The notes: generated from the sequence alone by a model not told the origin. A stretch of 64,000 nt of DNA from Singulisphaera sp. GP187 (GCF_900129635.1 NZ_FSRB01000002.1:524727-588726), one strand, 5' to 3'. Shown: positions 45,217-54,115, counted from the stretch's first letter. A program made the numbers and translations.

Positions 45217-45672
45217 ATGCAGGGGCGTACCGATCGGTTCTTATCGTTGTCGGCGGTCCTGACCGGGTTCACTCGCGCGGAACTGCTCTGCGCGGGCGTG
45301 GTCGACGAGTACCTCCGGACGCTGGACGCGATCCTGCCCGCGGGCCTGGTCGATGAGCTCCTGGCCGCGTGCGAGCAATTACCCCAGGGGGTCGATCTCG
45401 AATCGGCCTTCACTGCGCAGATCCTCGACGACCCCAGGATGGGGCCGGTCGCGCGGAACCTGGTCCTCCTCTGGTACTGCGGGACCTGGACGGCCCTCCC
45501 CGACGCCTGGCGCGCCGCCTACGGGGCATCGCCCCTGGACACGAATCACGTGGTGTCGGCGGTGGCGTATCAGGCGGGATTGCAGTGGGTGGCCGCCGGT
45601 GCGCATCCGGCGGGGGCGCAGCAGCAAGGCTTCGGAGCGTGGGCCATGGCGCCGGAGAGGAGCGACCCTTGA
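45217..45672 (+). CDS. FAD-SLDH-type small subunit A of GMC oxidoreductase
   Basis: A 151-residue helical protein of the membrane-bound sorbitol dehydrogenase / gluconate 2-dehydrogenase subunit-3 group, which forms the small partner of GMC flavoproteins. Visible blocks are FLSLSAVLTGFTRAELLCAG, VVDEYLRTLDAI, then MGPVARNLVLLWYCGTWTAL and the end GFGAWAM. Classical members carry a twin-arginine leader that drags the flavoprotein across the membrane. This one has none, so the complex should stay in the cytoplasm. GAGGGTGAG lies just upstream of the ATG. Its stop codon overlaps the TTG start of the next gene (TTGA), showing translational coupling with GMC protein A. A homologue lies at 50461. 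Confidence 0.75.
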   Translation: MQGRTDRFLSLSAVLTGFTRAELLCAGVVDEYLRTLDAILPAGLVDELLAACEQLPQGVDLESAFTAQILDDPRMGPVARNLVLLWYCGTWTALPDAWRAAYGASPLDTNHVVSAVAYQAGLQWVAAGAHPAGAQQQGFGAWAMAPERSDP

Positions 45673-47453
45673 GCGACGTCGCGGAATATGACCTGATCGT
45701 CGTGGGCGCCGGGGTCGCTGGCTCGCTGACGGCCAAGCATCTCACCCGCGCCGGGTTCCGGGTGCTCGTGCTCGAGGCGGGACCGGCGACGGCCAAGAGC
45801 CTGGACGGTTACCTGGAGCATCTCGACACCTTCTACACGGCGACGGGCAAGGGCCCCGAGTCGGCCTGGCCGCCCGCCCCCAACGCGCCCCAGCCGGATA
45901 CGTCGAACTTGCGCGAGAACAACGGCTACTTCGTGCAACAGGGTCCGAACCTGTACGGGAGCACGTACACACGGTCGCAGGGCGGTTCGACCCTGCACTG
46001 GCTCGGTGTGTCGTTGCGCATGCTCCCGGAGGACTTCGATCTGCGCACGCGCCACGGCGTCGGGCGCGACTGGCCGCTCTCCTACGAGGACCTCGAGCCC
46101 TACTATCGGAAGGCGGAGCGCGAGCTCGGCGTCGCCGCCGACGTCGACGAGCAGCGCTATCACGGGCTGACCTTCCCCGCGGGCTACGACTATCCGATGC
46201 GCCGCCTGCCGCCGAGCTACTCGGACCAGAAGCTCGCCGCGGCGATCGACGGGATGGACGTCTCGCTCGGCGACTCCACTCATTCGCTCAAGGTCCGCAT
46301 CTACCCCGCGGCGCGCAACTCGATCCCGCGCGGCGAATACGTGCCCGTCGGCACCGTCGACGAGCGTGACGACGGCCAGCTCGTCGAGCAGTACCTAGGA
46401 CAGCGCTGCGCCGGCAACACGTCCTGCACGCCGATCTGCCCGATCCAGGCGAAGTACAACGCGGGCAAGACGCTGGCGCAGGCCGATCGGAACAACCTCC
46501 AGGTCCTGTCGCGGGCGGTCGCCTCGCGGATCGACATCGACACGACAACCGGGGAGGTCCAGGGCATCACCTACCAGCGCTACGACGACTCCGGCCACGT
46601 GGTCGAGCACGCGAAGGCCCGCCTCTATGTCCTCGCGGCGCACGCGGTGGAGAACGCCAAGCTCATGCTCGCGTCCGGGCTGAGCGGCGAGAGTGGCCTG
46701 GTCGGCAAGACCCTGATGGATCACCCGGCCCTGTACGCGTGGGGCCTCGCCCCGGAGCCGATCGGCGCCTATCGGGGGCCGCTCTCGACGGCGGGCATCG
46801 AGGACCTGCGAGCCGGGCCGTTCCGTGCCAAACACGCGGCCTTCCGCTTCGACATCGGCAACGACGGCTGGAAGGCGACGACCGGGGCGCCCGACACCGC
46901 GGTGGCGAACGCGGTCGCGAAGGACAAGCTGTTCGGGCGGAAGCTCCGCGACCGGCTCACCTCCACGCTCCCCCGCCACGTGCGCGTCTCGCTCGCCATC
47001 GAGCAGCTCCCGGACCCCGCGAACTGCGTGACCATCGACCGTCGCTACCTCGATCCGCTGGGCAATCCGAGGCCCGTGATCCGCTACCGGATCGACGACT
47101 ACACGCTCGCCGCCATGGCCGCCGCCACCGGGGTCTATCAGCAGGTGTTCCGCAAAGCCGGGATCACCGACTGTACGAACCCGGACGAGAGCGCCTGGTT
47201 CCCCTCGGTGCAGTACGGCGACACGACGTTCCACTACCACGGCATGGGCCACTTCTCCGGCACCCACGCGATGGGGAGTGATCGGGACGGCTCCGTCGTC
47301 GACTCCTACCAGCGCTCGTGGGAGCACCGCAACCTCTACCTGGTCGGCTCCGGCAGCTTCCCGACGATGGGCACGTCCAACCCCACGTTGACCCTGGCGG
47401 CCTTGGCGATCCGTACCGCGGAGCACCTGATCGCCGAGCTGAAGCGACCGTGA
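45669..47453 (+). CDS. GMC-type FAD oxidoreductase A (large subunit)
   Basis: Flavoprotein dehydrogenase or oxidase acting on the alcohol groups of sugars. The FAD dinucleotide motif VVGAGVAGSLTAKHL lies at 11-25; GGSTLHWLG follows in the substrate/FAD region; a Cys cluster CAGNTSCTPICPIQAKY resembles the 3Fe-4S site of FAD glucose dehydrogenase large subunits; catalytic His and Asn lie in FSGTHAMG and SNPTLTLAAL near the end. TTG 45669 overlaps the previous stop and has GGAGAGGAG six bases upstream. The frame is open far upstream but that part overlaps the small subunit. It has 594 residues. It is most similar in this window to the next gene, with which it shares order and motifs. The substrate is unknown; the glucoamylase next door suggests glucose or glucosides. 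Confidence 0.85.
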   Translation: MSDVAEYDLIVVGAGVAGSLTAKHLTRAGFRVLVLEAGPATAKSLDGYLEHLDTFYTATGKGPESAWPPAPNAPQPDTSNLRENNGYFVQQGPNLYGSTYTRSQGGSTLHWLGVSLRMLPEDFDLRTRHGVGRDWPLSYEDLEPYYRKAERELGVAADVDEQRYHGLTFPAGYDYPMRRLPPSYSDQKLAAAIDGMDVSLGDSTHSLKVRIYPAARNSIPRGEYVPVGTVDERDDGQLVEQYLGQRCAGNTSCTPICPIQAKYNAGKTLAQADRNNLQVLSRAVASRIDIDTTTGEVQGITYQRYDDSGHVVEHAKARLYVLAAHAVENAKLMLASGLSGESGLVGKTLMDHPALYAWGLAPEPIGAYRGPLSTAGIEDLRAGPFRAKHAAFRFDIGNDGWKATTGAPDTAVANAVAKDKLFGRKLRDRLTSTLPRHVRVSLAIEQLPDPANCVTIDRRYLDPLGNPRPVIRYRIDDYTLAAMAAATGVYQQVFRKAGITDCTNPDESAWFPSVQYGDTTFHYHGMGHFSGTHAMGSDRDGSVVDSYQRSWEHRNLYLVGSGSFPTMGTSNPTLTLAALAIRTAEHLIAELKRP

Positions 47454-47512
47454 ACCGCGGCACGACGCTTGAAATCGCTATATCTAAGTTTGTTTACTTT
47501 CGAGGGCCTGAC

Positions 47513-49360
47513 ATGATCTTCCCGCCTGGTGCGATGCATCGGATGACTGTCGAGGCTGTGAGTGAGAAAACCTACGACGCGGTCATCGTCGGCTCGGGGA
47601 TCTCGGGCTCGATCATCGCGAAGGAGCTCGCCGCCGCCGGCAAGCACGTCCTGATCCTCGAGGCCGGTCCCGGCGGCGATCGCACGCTGAGCGGCTACGA
47701 GGACTACCTCAACCGGTACTACGCCACTGCCGCGAAGGACAACCAATCGCCGTATCCGCTCAACGCGAACGCGTCGATGCCGCGGAGCACCGACGCCCGC
47801 AAGATCACGCCGGGCCAGCCGAACACGTCGGCCTACCTGGTCCAGAACGGCCCCCTCTCGACCGACACGACCTACACCAGGGTCCTCGGCGGCACCACGA
47901 TGCACTGGGAGGCCAAGATCCTGCGCATGCTGCCCGAAGACTTCGAGATGCGCACCCGGTTCGGTCACGGCGAGGACTGGCCGCTCGGCTACCAGGACCT
48001 CGAAAAGTACTACGAGATGGCCGAGCGCGAGATGGGCGTCTCGGGCGACGCCGTCGACCAGCCCAAGCTGGGGGTGAAGTTCAATGGCTACGTCTTCCCG
48101 ATGCAGGGTCTCCCGCTTTCCTACCTCGACCGGATGGTCGCCAACGGGATCGACGGCACCAAGGTCAAGGTGGACGGCGAGGTCGTCGAACTGAAGGTGC
48201 GGGCCTTCCCGCAGGGCCGGAACGGCATACCGAACGCGGCTTACGACGGCGGCAAGGGCTACGTCCCGATCGGGGCCGTGAGCACCAGCCAAGTCGAGGT
48301 GGGAGGCCGCTGTCAGGGCAACAATAATTGCGTGCCGATCTGTCCCATCCAGGCCAAGTACCACGCGGGCAAGACCCTGGCCAAGGCCCTCCAGACCGGG
48401 CGGGTCGACATCCTTGCCCAGTCGGTCGCCTCGAAGGTCTGCTACGATCGCGACAACGGGCGCATTACCCACATCGAGTTCAAGACCTATCATGACCCGT
48501 CGTCGCCCCAACACGTCAAGGGGACGGCACGGGGGCACATCTTCGTGCTGGGCGCCAACGCGATCGAGAACCCCCGGCTGTTGCTGGCGTCCGCGGTCCC
48601 GAACACGAGCGGCCTCATTGGCCGCAACCTGATGGACCACGCCTACCTGCTGAGCTGGGCCCTGATGCCCGTGGTCTGCGGCACGATGCGGGGGACGAAC
48701 TGCACCGGCGGGATCACGGACCTCCGCGGCGGGTCGTTCCGCAACAAGCAGGCCGCCTTCAGCGTCGACATCCACAACGACGGCTGGGGCTGGGCGGCGG
48801 GCTCGCCCGCCTCCGACCTCCTCGAGATGGTCGACTCACGGTACAAGTTCGGCGCGGAACTCCGGCACGACCTGGCCGACCGGATCACGCGCCAGCTGCA
48901 GTTCGCATTCATGGTCGAGGTCCTGCCGAACCCGAGCAATCGGGTCGGCGTCGACCCGGCGTACACGGACCAGCTCGGCAACATGCGCCCGGTGATCTCC
49001 TTCTCCGTCCCCGACTACACCATGCGGGGGGTGGCGTACGCCCGCCAGTTCGCACGGCTGATGTTCCAGCGGCTCGGGGCCGCCGACCACACCGCGTACG
49101 ACCCATCGGACTACGGCTACCAGACCTACGAGGGGGAAGGATACGCCATCCGGGGGGGGAACCACCTGGGGGGGACGCACGTGATGGGCACGAACAAGAG
49201 CAACTCGGTGGTCAATCCCGATTTGCGCTCGTGGGACCACGAGAACCTCTTCCTGGTCGGCGGCGGGAGCATGCCCACGATCGGCACGGCCAACGTGACC
49301 AACACCCTCGCCGCGCTCTGCTTCAAGAGCGTCAAGGCGATGCTCAAGCAGCTCTCCTAG
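47513..49360 (+). CDS. GMC-type FAD oxidoreductase B (large subunit)
   Basis: Second GMC flavoprotein of the locus, 615 residues, clearly paralogous to A. FAD motif VIVGSGISGSIIAKEL near residues 25-40, GGTTMHWEAKILRMLPEDFE, the Cys cluster CQGNNNCVPICPIQAKY, and the C-terminal LGGTHVMGTNKSNSVVNPD with TANVTNTLAALC, which carry the catalytic His/Asn pair. No signal peptide. ATG 47513 follows CGAGGG; two in-frame ATGs shortly after (MHRM) are alternatives. It lies 59 bases after A. Its own small subunit is not adjacent but two genes downstream (50461), with the ferritin-fold gene between. The divergence between A and B suggests different positions or substrates oxidised. Confidence 0.85.
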   Translation: MIFPPGAMHRMTVEAVSEKTYDAVIVGSGISGSIIAKELAAAGKHVLILEAGPGGDRTLSGYEDYLNRYYATAAKDNQSPYPLNANASMPRSTDARKITPGQPNTSAYLVQNGPLSTDTTYTRVLGGTTMHWEAKILRMLPEDFEMRTRFGHGEDWPLGYQDLEKYYEMAEREMGVSGDAVDQPKLGVKFNGYVFPMQGLPLSYLDRMVANGIDGTKVKVDGEVVELKVRAFPQGRNGIPNAAYDGGKGYVPIGAVSTSQVEVGGRCQGNNNCVPICPIQAKYHAGKTLAKALQTGRVDILAQSVASKVCYDRDNGRITHIEFKTYHDPSSPQHVKGTARGHIFVLGANAIENPRLLLASAVPNTSGLIGRNLMDHAYLLSWALMPVVCGTMRGTNCTGGITDLRGGSFRNKQAAFSVDIHNDGWGWAAGSPASDLLEMVDSRYKFGAELRHDLADRITRQLQFAFMVEVLPNPSNRVGVDPAYTDQLGNMRPVISFSVPDYTMRGVAYARQFARLMFQRLGAADHTAYDPSDYGYQTYEGEGYAIRGGNHLGGTHVMGTNKSNSVVNPDLRSWDHENLFLVGGGSMPTIGTANVTNTLAALCFKSVKAMLKQLS

Positions 49361-49394
49361 GACACCGGGACAAGTCCACGAACCGGAGCACTCC

Positions 49395-50464
49395 ATGCCG
49401 ACAAAGATTCAGACAATCGACGACCTTAAGAAATACTTGCACATCGCGATGCAGATCGAGCACGCGACGATCCCGCCCTACCTGACCGCGCTCTATTCAA
49501 TCCATCCCCAGACTAACTCGGACGCGACCCACGTCCTCCGCGTGATCGCCGTCGAGGAGATGCTCCACCTGACGCTCGCCGCCAACATCCTCAATGCGAT
49601 CGGCGGCAAGCCGGACCTCACAGCCCAGGGATTCGTCCCGCAGTACCCCGCCTACCTCCCCGACGGGGAGAACGACTTCAAGGTCGACCTCCAGGCGTTC
49701 TCGAAGGACGCGATCGAGACCTTCCTGAAGATCGAACGACCAGGCAAGGCGCCCGACGAGGCCTCCCGGGTGGTCGCCCGGAAACGGGCCCACCCCGGGA
49801 CCCTCTGCGACGTCCCGGGCGAGCCCGGCATGCACTTCTACAGCATCGGCGAGTTCTACGAGGAGATCATCCGCGGCATTCATCACCTCCACAAGAAGCT
49901 GGGCGATCAGATGTTCTCCGGCGATCCCTCCAGGCAGGTCGGTCCCGAGTATTACTACTCCGGCGGGGGGGAGCTGTTCAAGGTGACAGCCATGAAGTCG
50001 GCCGTGGCGGCCGCGAGGCTGATCATGGAGCAGGGCGAGGGGTTCGGCGGAGAAATTTACACGCATGAGCATGAATTGGCACATAATTACCGCTTCGAGC
50101 AACTGTGCTTCGGGAAGTACTACCAGGCCGGCGACACACCGGGGCATCCGTCGGGCCCGGAGGTCAAGGTCGACTGGGACGCGGTATACCCCATCAAGAA
50201 GAACGCCCGGATCAGCGACTACCCGGACCCCTCCGGGCTCCGGACCGCGGCGGTCGCGTTCAACAAGCAGTACTCGGGGTTCCTCGGCCTGCTCACCCGG
50301 GCGTTCGACGGCGAGCCCCAGCTCCTGATGGAAGCTGTGCCGCTGATGTTCAATATCCGCAACAAAATCACGCAACTGATGCACAACCCGATCCCGGGGA
50401 TGGACGGCTTGAACGCCGCGCCCACCTTCGAGGTTCCGGGTGTTTCCGCGGGGGGGCACCATGA
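49395..50464 (+). CDS. VioB-like ferritin-fold protein with apparent frameshift at its 3' end
   Basis: Belongs to the ferritin-like superfamily domain of the iminophenyl-pyruvate dimer synthase (VioB) type. Helical metal-site residues are visible: MQIEHATIPPYLTALYSI near residue 17, VEEMLHLTLAANILNAIGGK near 55, IGEFYEEIIRGIHHLHKKL, and HEHELAHNYRFEQL; the C-terminal part is LMHNPIPGMDGLNAAPTFEV. As read, the frame continues 200 codons further in Arg-rich nonsense across two other genes (to 51083). One additional G in the seven-G run at 50450-50456 would end the protein at TGA 50462-50464, overlapping the ATG of the next gene, with about 356 residues as in relatives. I therefore give 50464 as the natural end. 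Such proteins sit beside oxidoreductases; a di-metal oxidase role is possible but unproven. Confidence 0.75.
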
Positions 50465-50913
50465 TCGAGAGGTTTCTCGCGTTCTCCGCCGAGGTCACGG
50501 CGTTCACGGAGTTCGAGCTCCGGGGGACAGGGCAGGCGGAGGCGTACCTCACGGCGGTCGAGGGCGTCATCGGCGGGGTTCTACTGGGCGAACTGCTCGA
50601 CGCCTACGAGCGCGTCCCGCGCGGGTCGAAGGACAAGCGAGTCTCCGGCCTGCGCCGGGAGATCTTCGGCGACGAGAAGCTCGGCCCGATCGCCCGGAAC
50701 ATCATCAAGCTCTGGTACATCGGCATCTGGTACGAGCTTCCCCACGCGTGGACCGAGGCGTTCGGCGCGATCGAGAAGAACGTCCTCTTCATGGTGTCGG
50801 CGTCCGCCTACACCGAGGGACTGCTCTGGGTCGCGATCGGTGCCAACCCGCCGGGCGCCAAGGGGCCCGGCTATGGCTCCTGGGTCGGCCCCCCGCAAAT
50901 CGAAAAGGCATGA
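50461..50913 (+). CDS. FAD-SLDH-type small subunit B of GMC oxidoreductase
   Basis: A 150-residue homologue of the gene at 45217, sharing the N-terminal FLAFSAEVTAFTEFELRGTG block, the central LGPIARNIIKLWYIGIWYEL block and the GYGSWVG end. It is the probable partner of GMC protein B. No twin-arginine leader. Its ATG overlaps the expected stop of the ferritin-fold gene (ATGA), which indicates coupled translation and a fixed ratio. The G-rich run just upstream may act as the ribosome site. It is followed after 57 bases by the IolE-like gene. Confidence 0.75.
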   Translation: MIERFLAFSAEVTAFTEFELRGTGQAEAYLTAVEGVIGGVLLGELLDAYERVPRGSKDKRVSGLRREIFGDEKLGPIARNIIKLWYIGIWYELPHAWTEAFGAIEKNVLFMVSASAYTEGLLWVAIGANPPGAKGPGYGSWVGPPQIEKA

Positions 50914-50970
50914 GGCAACCTCCGAGACCTCGATCGCCCCGACTTACATCTAACCGAGGAGCGCTGGGCC

Positions 50971-51888
50971 ATGAACACCGGTTCCAAGACACTCGACCCG
51001 AAGAAGGTCCCGTTCGGCATCACGCCGACGCTCTGGTGGAACGACGACTTCCCTTCCATCGACATCGGCGTCACGTTCGGTGAGTGCGTCAGCGAGATGG
51101 CGCTGGCGGGCTTCGTGGGCTGCAGCGTCGGGCACAAGTACCCGACCGACCCGAAAGTCCTGAAGCCCGCGCTCGAACTGCGCGGCCTTCGCGTCTCCGA
51201 GCCCTGGGTCAGCACGTACTTCACGATCAAGGAGATGAAACAGAGGACGCTGCACACCTTCCATCAGCAGATGAAATTCCTCAAGGAGATGGGCGCGACG
51301 GACATGGTCGTGGCCGAGTTCGGCCAGGCGGTCAACCCGCTGCCGGCGGTCTCGATCTTCGCGAACCGCCCGATCTTCACCGACCACCAGTGGAGTGAGC
51401 TTCTCAACGGCCTCGAGGAACTGGGCAGGCTCTCGAATGACAACGGCCTGCGCCTCTGCTACCACCCCCACATGGGGACGGGGGTGATGATCGAGGAAGA
51501 CGTCGATCGCCTCATGGAGAACACGAACCCCGACCTGGTCCATCTCCTGCTGGATACCGGGCACCTCGCCTTCGCCGGCGCCGATCCGCTCCGGGTGACG
51601 AGGAAGTACGGCCGGCGGATCAAGCACATCCATCTCAAGGACGTCCGCGCGGACGTCGTCACCCGTGTCCATAAGGAGCACCTCTCGTTCTACGACGCGA
51701 TCGAGGCGGGCGTGTTCACCGTGCCTGGCGATGGTGCCATCGACTTCGTGCCCATCTTCGCCGCCTTGGCCGAGGCCGACTTCGAGGGCTGGCTGGTGAT
51801 CGAGGCCGAGCAGGACCCCGCGAAGGCCAACCCCCTGAAGTACGCGAAGATGGCGCGTTCGTATCTCCACGAAACACTGGGATGGTGA
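50971..51888 (+). CDS. IolE-like TIM-barrel dehydratase/isomerase
   Basis: A 305-residue AP endonuclease-2 / xylose-isomerase-like TIM barrel. The best recognised relatives are myo-inosose-2 dehydratases (IolE): FGITPTLWWNDD, LAGFVGCSVGHKYP, LKEMGATDMVVAEFG, the metal-site HPHMGTGVM, LLLDTGHLAFAGADP, IKHIHLKDVR, FTVPGDGAIDF and VIEAEQDPAKANPL all match in order. IolE dehydrates 2-keto-myo-inositol. No other inositol genes (iolB, iolC, iolD, iolG) lie here, so the real substrate may instead be a keto-sugar made by the GMC oxidoreductases. GAGGAG lies nine bases upstream of the ATG. Confidence 0.82.
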   Translation: MNTGSKTLDPKKVPFGITPTLWWNDDFPSIDIGVTFGECVSEMALAGFVGCSVGHKYPTDPKVLKPALELRGLRVSEPWVSTYFTIKEMKQRTLHTFHQQMKFLKEMGATDMVVAEFGQAVNPLPAVSIFANRPIFTDHQWSELLNGLEELGRLSNDNGLRLCYHPHMGTGVMIEEDVDRLMENTNPDLVHLLLDTGHLAFAGADPLRVTRKYGRRIKHIHLKDVRADVVTRVHKEHLSFYDAIEAGVFTVPGDGAIDFVPIFAALAEADFEGWLVIEAEQDPAKANPLKYAKMARSYLHETLGW

Positions 51889-52922
51889 CCATGGCAATCG
51901 CTCGCGACAGGAACATCTATTTCAGCTTCTTCATGTTCACCGCCGATCTACGGCCGGATGATCGCGTTTACACGCAGGAGATCGTCCGCCACATCCGGAA
52001 GCTCCGGGAGATGGGATACGACGGCTTCGACCTCCCCATCGCCCCCGGTAATACCACGGATCACCAGGGCGAGGTCGAGAGCTATTCCCGATTCCGGGAG
52101 GAGCTCGATAAGGCCGGCCTGGGCGACGTGAAGTTCACAACGAACGTGGCCGCGACGCGGACCTTCGACCCGTCGTCGTCGTACGCCGAGCAACGCGAGG
52201 TCGCGTTCGCCTACCTGAAGTCGCGGGTGGATATCACGAAGGCCCTGCGCGCGGACATCATGGCCGGCCCGATCGTCTTTCCCTACAGCGTCTTTCCCAC
52301 GACCGACGCCAATCAGCCGATCTGGAGTAACGCGTTGCAGGACTGGGCCGAGCCGCGCTATCGGAACGCGCAGCCCCTCATCGAAAGGCTGGGCGAGCAC
52401 GCGGACGGCCAAAGCGTTAAGGTGGCGATCGAGCCGGTCGACCACTGGGAGACGCCGTCACCCAACATGGTGCGGGAGGTGATGAACTTTCTCCGCCATG
52501 TCCGGAGCCCACAGGTCGGGGTGTGCATCGACAGCGCCCACGTGGTGCTGGGCAGCGACGGCCCGGAGGTGGTCACGGGCGAGGTGCGTAAAGTCTCGAA
52601 GTCGCGGCGGCTGCATTATGTGCACATCTCCGCCCCTGACCGAGGGGCGGTGCACGACAGCTGGATCCCCTGGAAGCCCTTCCTCGGGCCGATCCTCGAA
52701 GGCTACGACGGGCCGTTCCTGGTCGAGGTCTTCAACGCGATCCCCGTCTTCTTGAACGGCCTGCGCCTGACCAGGCGGAAGTTCTCGATCCCCGGTGAGG
52801 ACGCCTCGATCCCCGGCTGCCCGGATGCCTACGAGATCGCACGGCTGGCGATATTGGAGGTCCGCCGGCAGATCGCCGAAGTCGCCGGGCCGGAACCCTC
52901 GAGCTCGAAGAAAGTCGGCTGA
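51882..52922 (+). CDS. Sugar isomerase/epimerase-like TIM barrel
   Basis: A second xylose-isomerase-like TIM barrel of 346 residues, of the tagatose-3-epimerase type rather than IolE. Metal-binding acids and histidines can be placed in KVAIEPVDHWETPSP, VGVCIDSAHVVLG, LHYVHISAPDRGAVHD and FLVEVFNA. MRKMG-type conserved residues occur in IRKLREMGYDGFDLPI. The start at ATG 51882 overlaps the stop codon of the IolE-like gene; the in-frame ATG 51891 is an alternative. Enzymes of this fold epimerise or eliminate keto-sugars. Together with the IolE-like neighbour it suggests processing of 3-keto glycosides. Specific reaction not known. Confidence 0.78.
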   Translation: MVTMAIARDRNIYFSFFMFTADLRPDDRVYTQEIVRHIRKLREMGYDGFDLPIAPGNTTDHQGEVESYSRFREELDKAGLGDVKFTTNVAATRTFDPSSSYAEQREVAFAYLKSRVDITKALRADIMAGPIVFPYSVFPTTDANQPIWSNALQDWAEPRYRNAQPLIERLGEHADGQSVKVAIEPVDHWETPSPNMVREVMNFLRHVRSPQVGVCIDSAHVVLGSDGPEVVTGEVRKVSKSRRLHYVHISAPDRGAVHDSWIPWKPFLGPILEGYDGPFLVEVFNAIPVFLNGLRLTRRKFSIPGEDASIPGCPDAYEIARLAILEVRRQIAEVAGPEPSSSKKVG

Positions 52923-52958
52923 TCCTGATTGCTCGAGATCGACGTGAAAGGACATGCG

Positions 52959-53918
52959 ATGAGCGACTCAAACTCAATCCGAGCCGGTGCGCCGGGCGCG
53001 GTGACCATCTCCGGCGGCGATCAGGGCTCGAGCGCCAACAACTCCGGCCTGTTCCGTGCGGCGTCAGCGCACCAGGAGACGGCGGAGCGCTTGGGACCCC
53101 TCCAGGACCTCCCAGGCTTCTGGGAGGGTATCGGCTTCGGCCTGATCGCCCGTCCGAACTTCTCGGGTGGCAACGAGAACGGGATATTCCTTCAGTTGAA
53201 CATCTTACGCGAGACGATCGAATTTACTCCCATAGGCTCTCCGGTTTTCAACCGTGGCAGCCTCCAGGGCGACATCGCCCTCTATGGCTTGACCTATCTC
53301 CACCGGGTTACCGACGCGGCGACGGGAGCGGCCCTTCACATCGAGCCGGGCCTGTGGCTGAACATCCCGCCGACAACGGAGCCCGCATCAGACCGGACTA
53401 TCGCCCGGCTAGCCACCATCCCTCACGGGAATTCGATCTGCACCGTCGGACACCCGGAAGACGTCGTCTTTCAAGGGCTTCCCGAGATCCCACCGGCGAA
53501 CACCGTACCGTTCGCAATCGGGGGGGATGCCCCGCCGCCGGGTACGAAGAATCCCTTTCCGGAGTATGATCTTAGCGTTGTCAGTAATTTCCGCACCGAC
53601 CCACTGCCCGCGGAGATCACCCAGGCGCTTGTCGACGACCCCAACGTCCTGCTAAGGAATGCTCTGCAGGGTCAGACCCTGACCAAAATCATCCGCCTCA
53701 TCACGTCGACGACTCCTGCGGGAGGCATCGAGAACATCCCATTCATTGTCGAGAATGTTAACGCCCCGAGCCTGGAGTCCGTCTTCGCGATCGAGACCGT
53801 GGAAAGCTCGCAGGGCAACACGTTCTTGCAGCTCCAGTACTCGCAGACCGCGTTACTGAATTTTCGCGGAAAAAGCTACCCGCATGTCACCGTTGGGACC
53901 TTGATCAAGGCATTCTGA
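52959..53918 (+). CDS. Putative heme-binding beta-barrel protein
   Basis: A 319-residue beta-rich protein that I recognise as belonging to a group annotated only as heme-binding, with some resemblance to the nitrobindin/lipocalin type of barrel: LGPLQDLPGFWEGIGFGLIA, FLQLNILRETIEFTPIGSPV, LYGLTYLHRVTDAATGAALH, IEPGLWLNIPPT, and the C-terminal LQLQYSQTALLNFRGKSYPH. No heme ligand can be assigned with certainty; His residues in TYLHRV and IPHGNS are candidates. No signal peptide. ATG 52959 with GAAAGGA upstream is preferred over the frame start at 52929. It is the last gene of the cluster, and could act as an electron or oxygen-handling partner of the flavoproteins; this is a guess from context. 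Confidence 0.65.
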   Translation: MSDSNSIRAGAPGAVTISGGDQGSSANNSGLFRAASAHQETAERLGPLQDLPGFWEGIGFGLIARPNFSGGNENGIFLQLNILRETIEFTPIGSPVFNRGSLQGDIALYGLTYLHRVTDAATGAALHIEPGLWLNIPPTTEPASDRTIARLATIPHGNSICTVGHPEDVVFQGLPEIPPANTVPFAIGGDAPPPGTKNPFPEYDLSVVSNFRTDPLPAEITQALVDDPNVLLRNALQGQTLTKIIRLITSTTPAGGIENIPFIVENVNAPSLESVFAIETVESSQGNTFLQLQYSQTALLNFRGKSYPHVTVGTLIKAF

Positions 53919-54073
53919 GCTTACCGTACGCCAATCCAGGGCGATCCTCGTCTCTCCGTGCCCCGAAGGCCACTCCCGCGCGGTGGCCGATAATGTTGTC
54001 GCAATGCCACCCGAGGGGGTCGCATTGCGCGCGTCGTAGAGCGGTTAACCGACGAGTTGCGTACGCTCCCGCC

Positions 54074-54115
54074 GGTTTCAGCCCCAACGGGGCGGCCCAA
54101 GAGAGCCCGGGGCAA
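54074..54115. repeat. Host palindromic repeat, left half, interrupted by an IS element
   Basis: TTTCAGCCCCAACGGGGCGG, then CCCAAGAGAGCCCGGGGCAA, equals the reverse complement of a full copy at 55690-55742 with one base different. The missing part (CGCCCCGG) continues at 55555, on the other side of the ISAzo13-type element. The unit contains two nested hairpins (CCCCAACGGGG and CCCGGGGC..GCCCCGG). Confidence 0.8.

Noticed and set aside
50465..51083. C-terminal 207-residue extension of the ferritin-fold frame as a real domain
   Set aside because: It overlaps two genes with strong family matches in other frames and consists of Arg/Gly-rich sequence, so it is best explained by the frameshift at the seven-G run.
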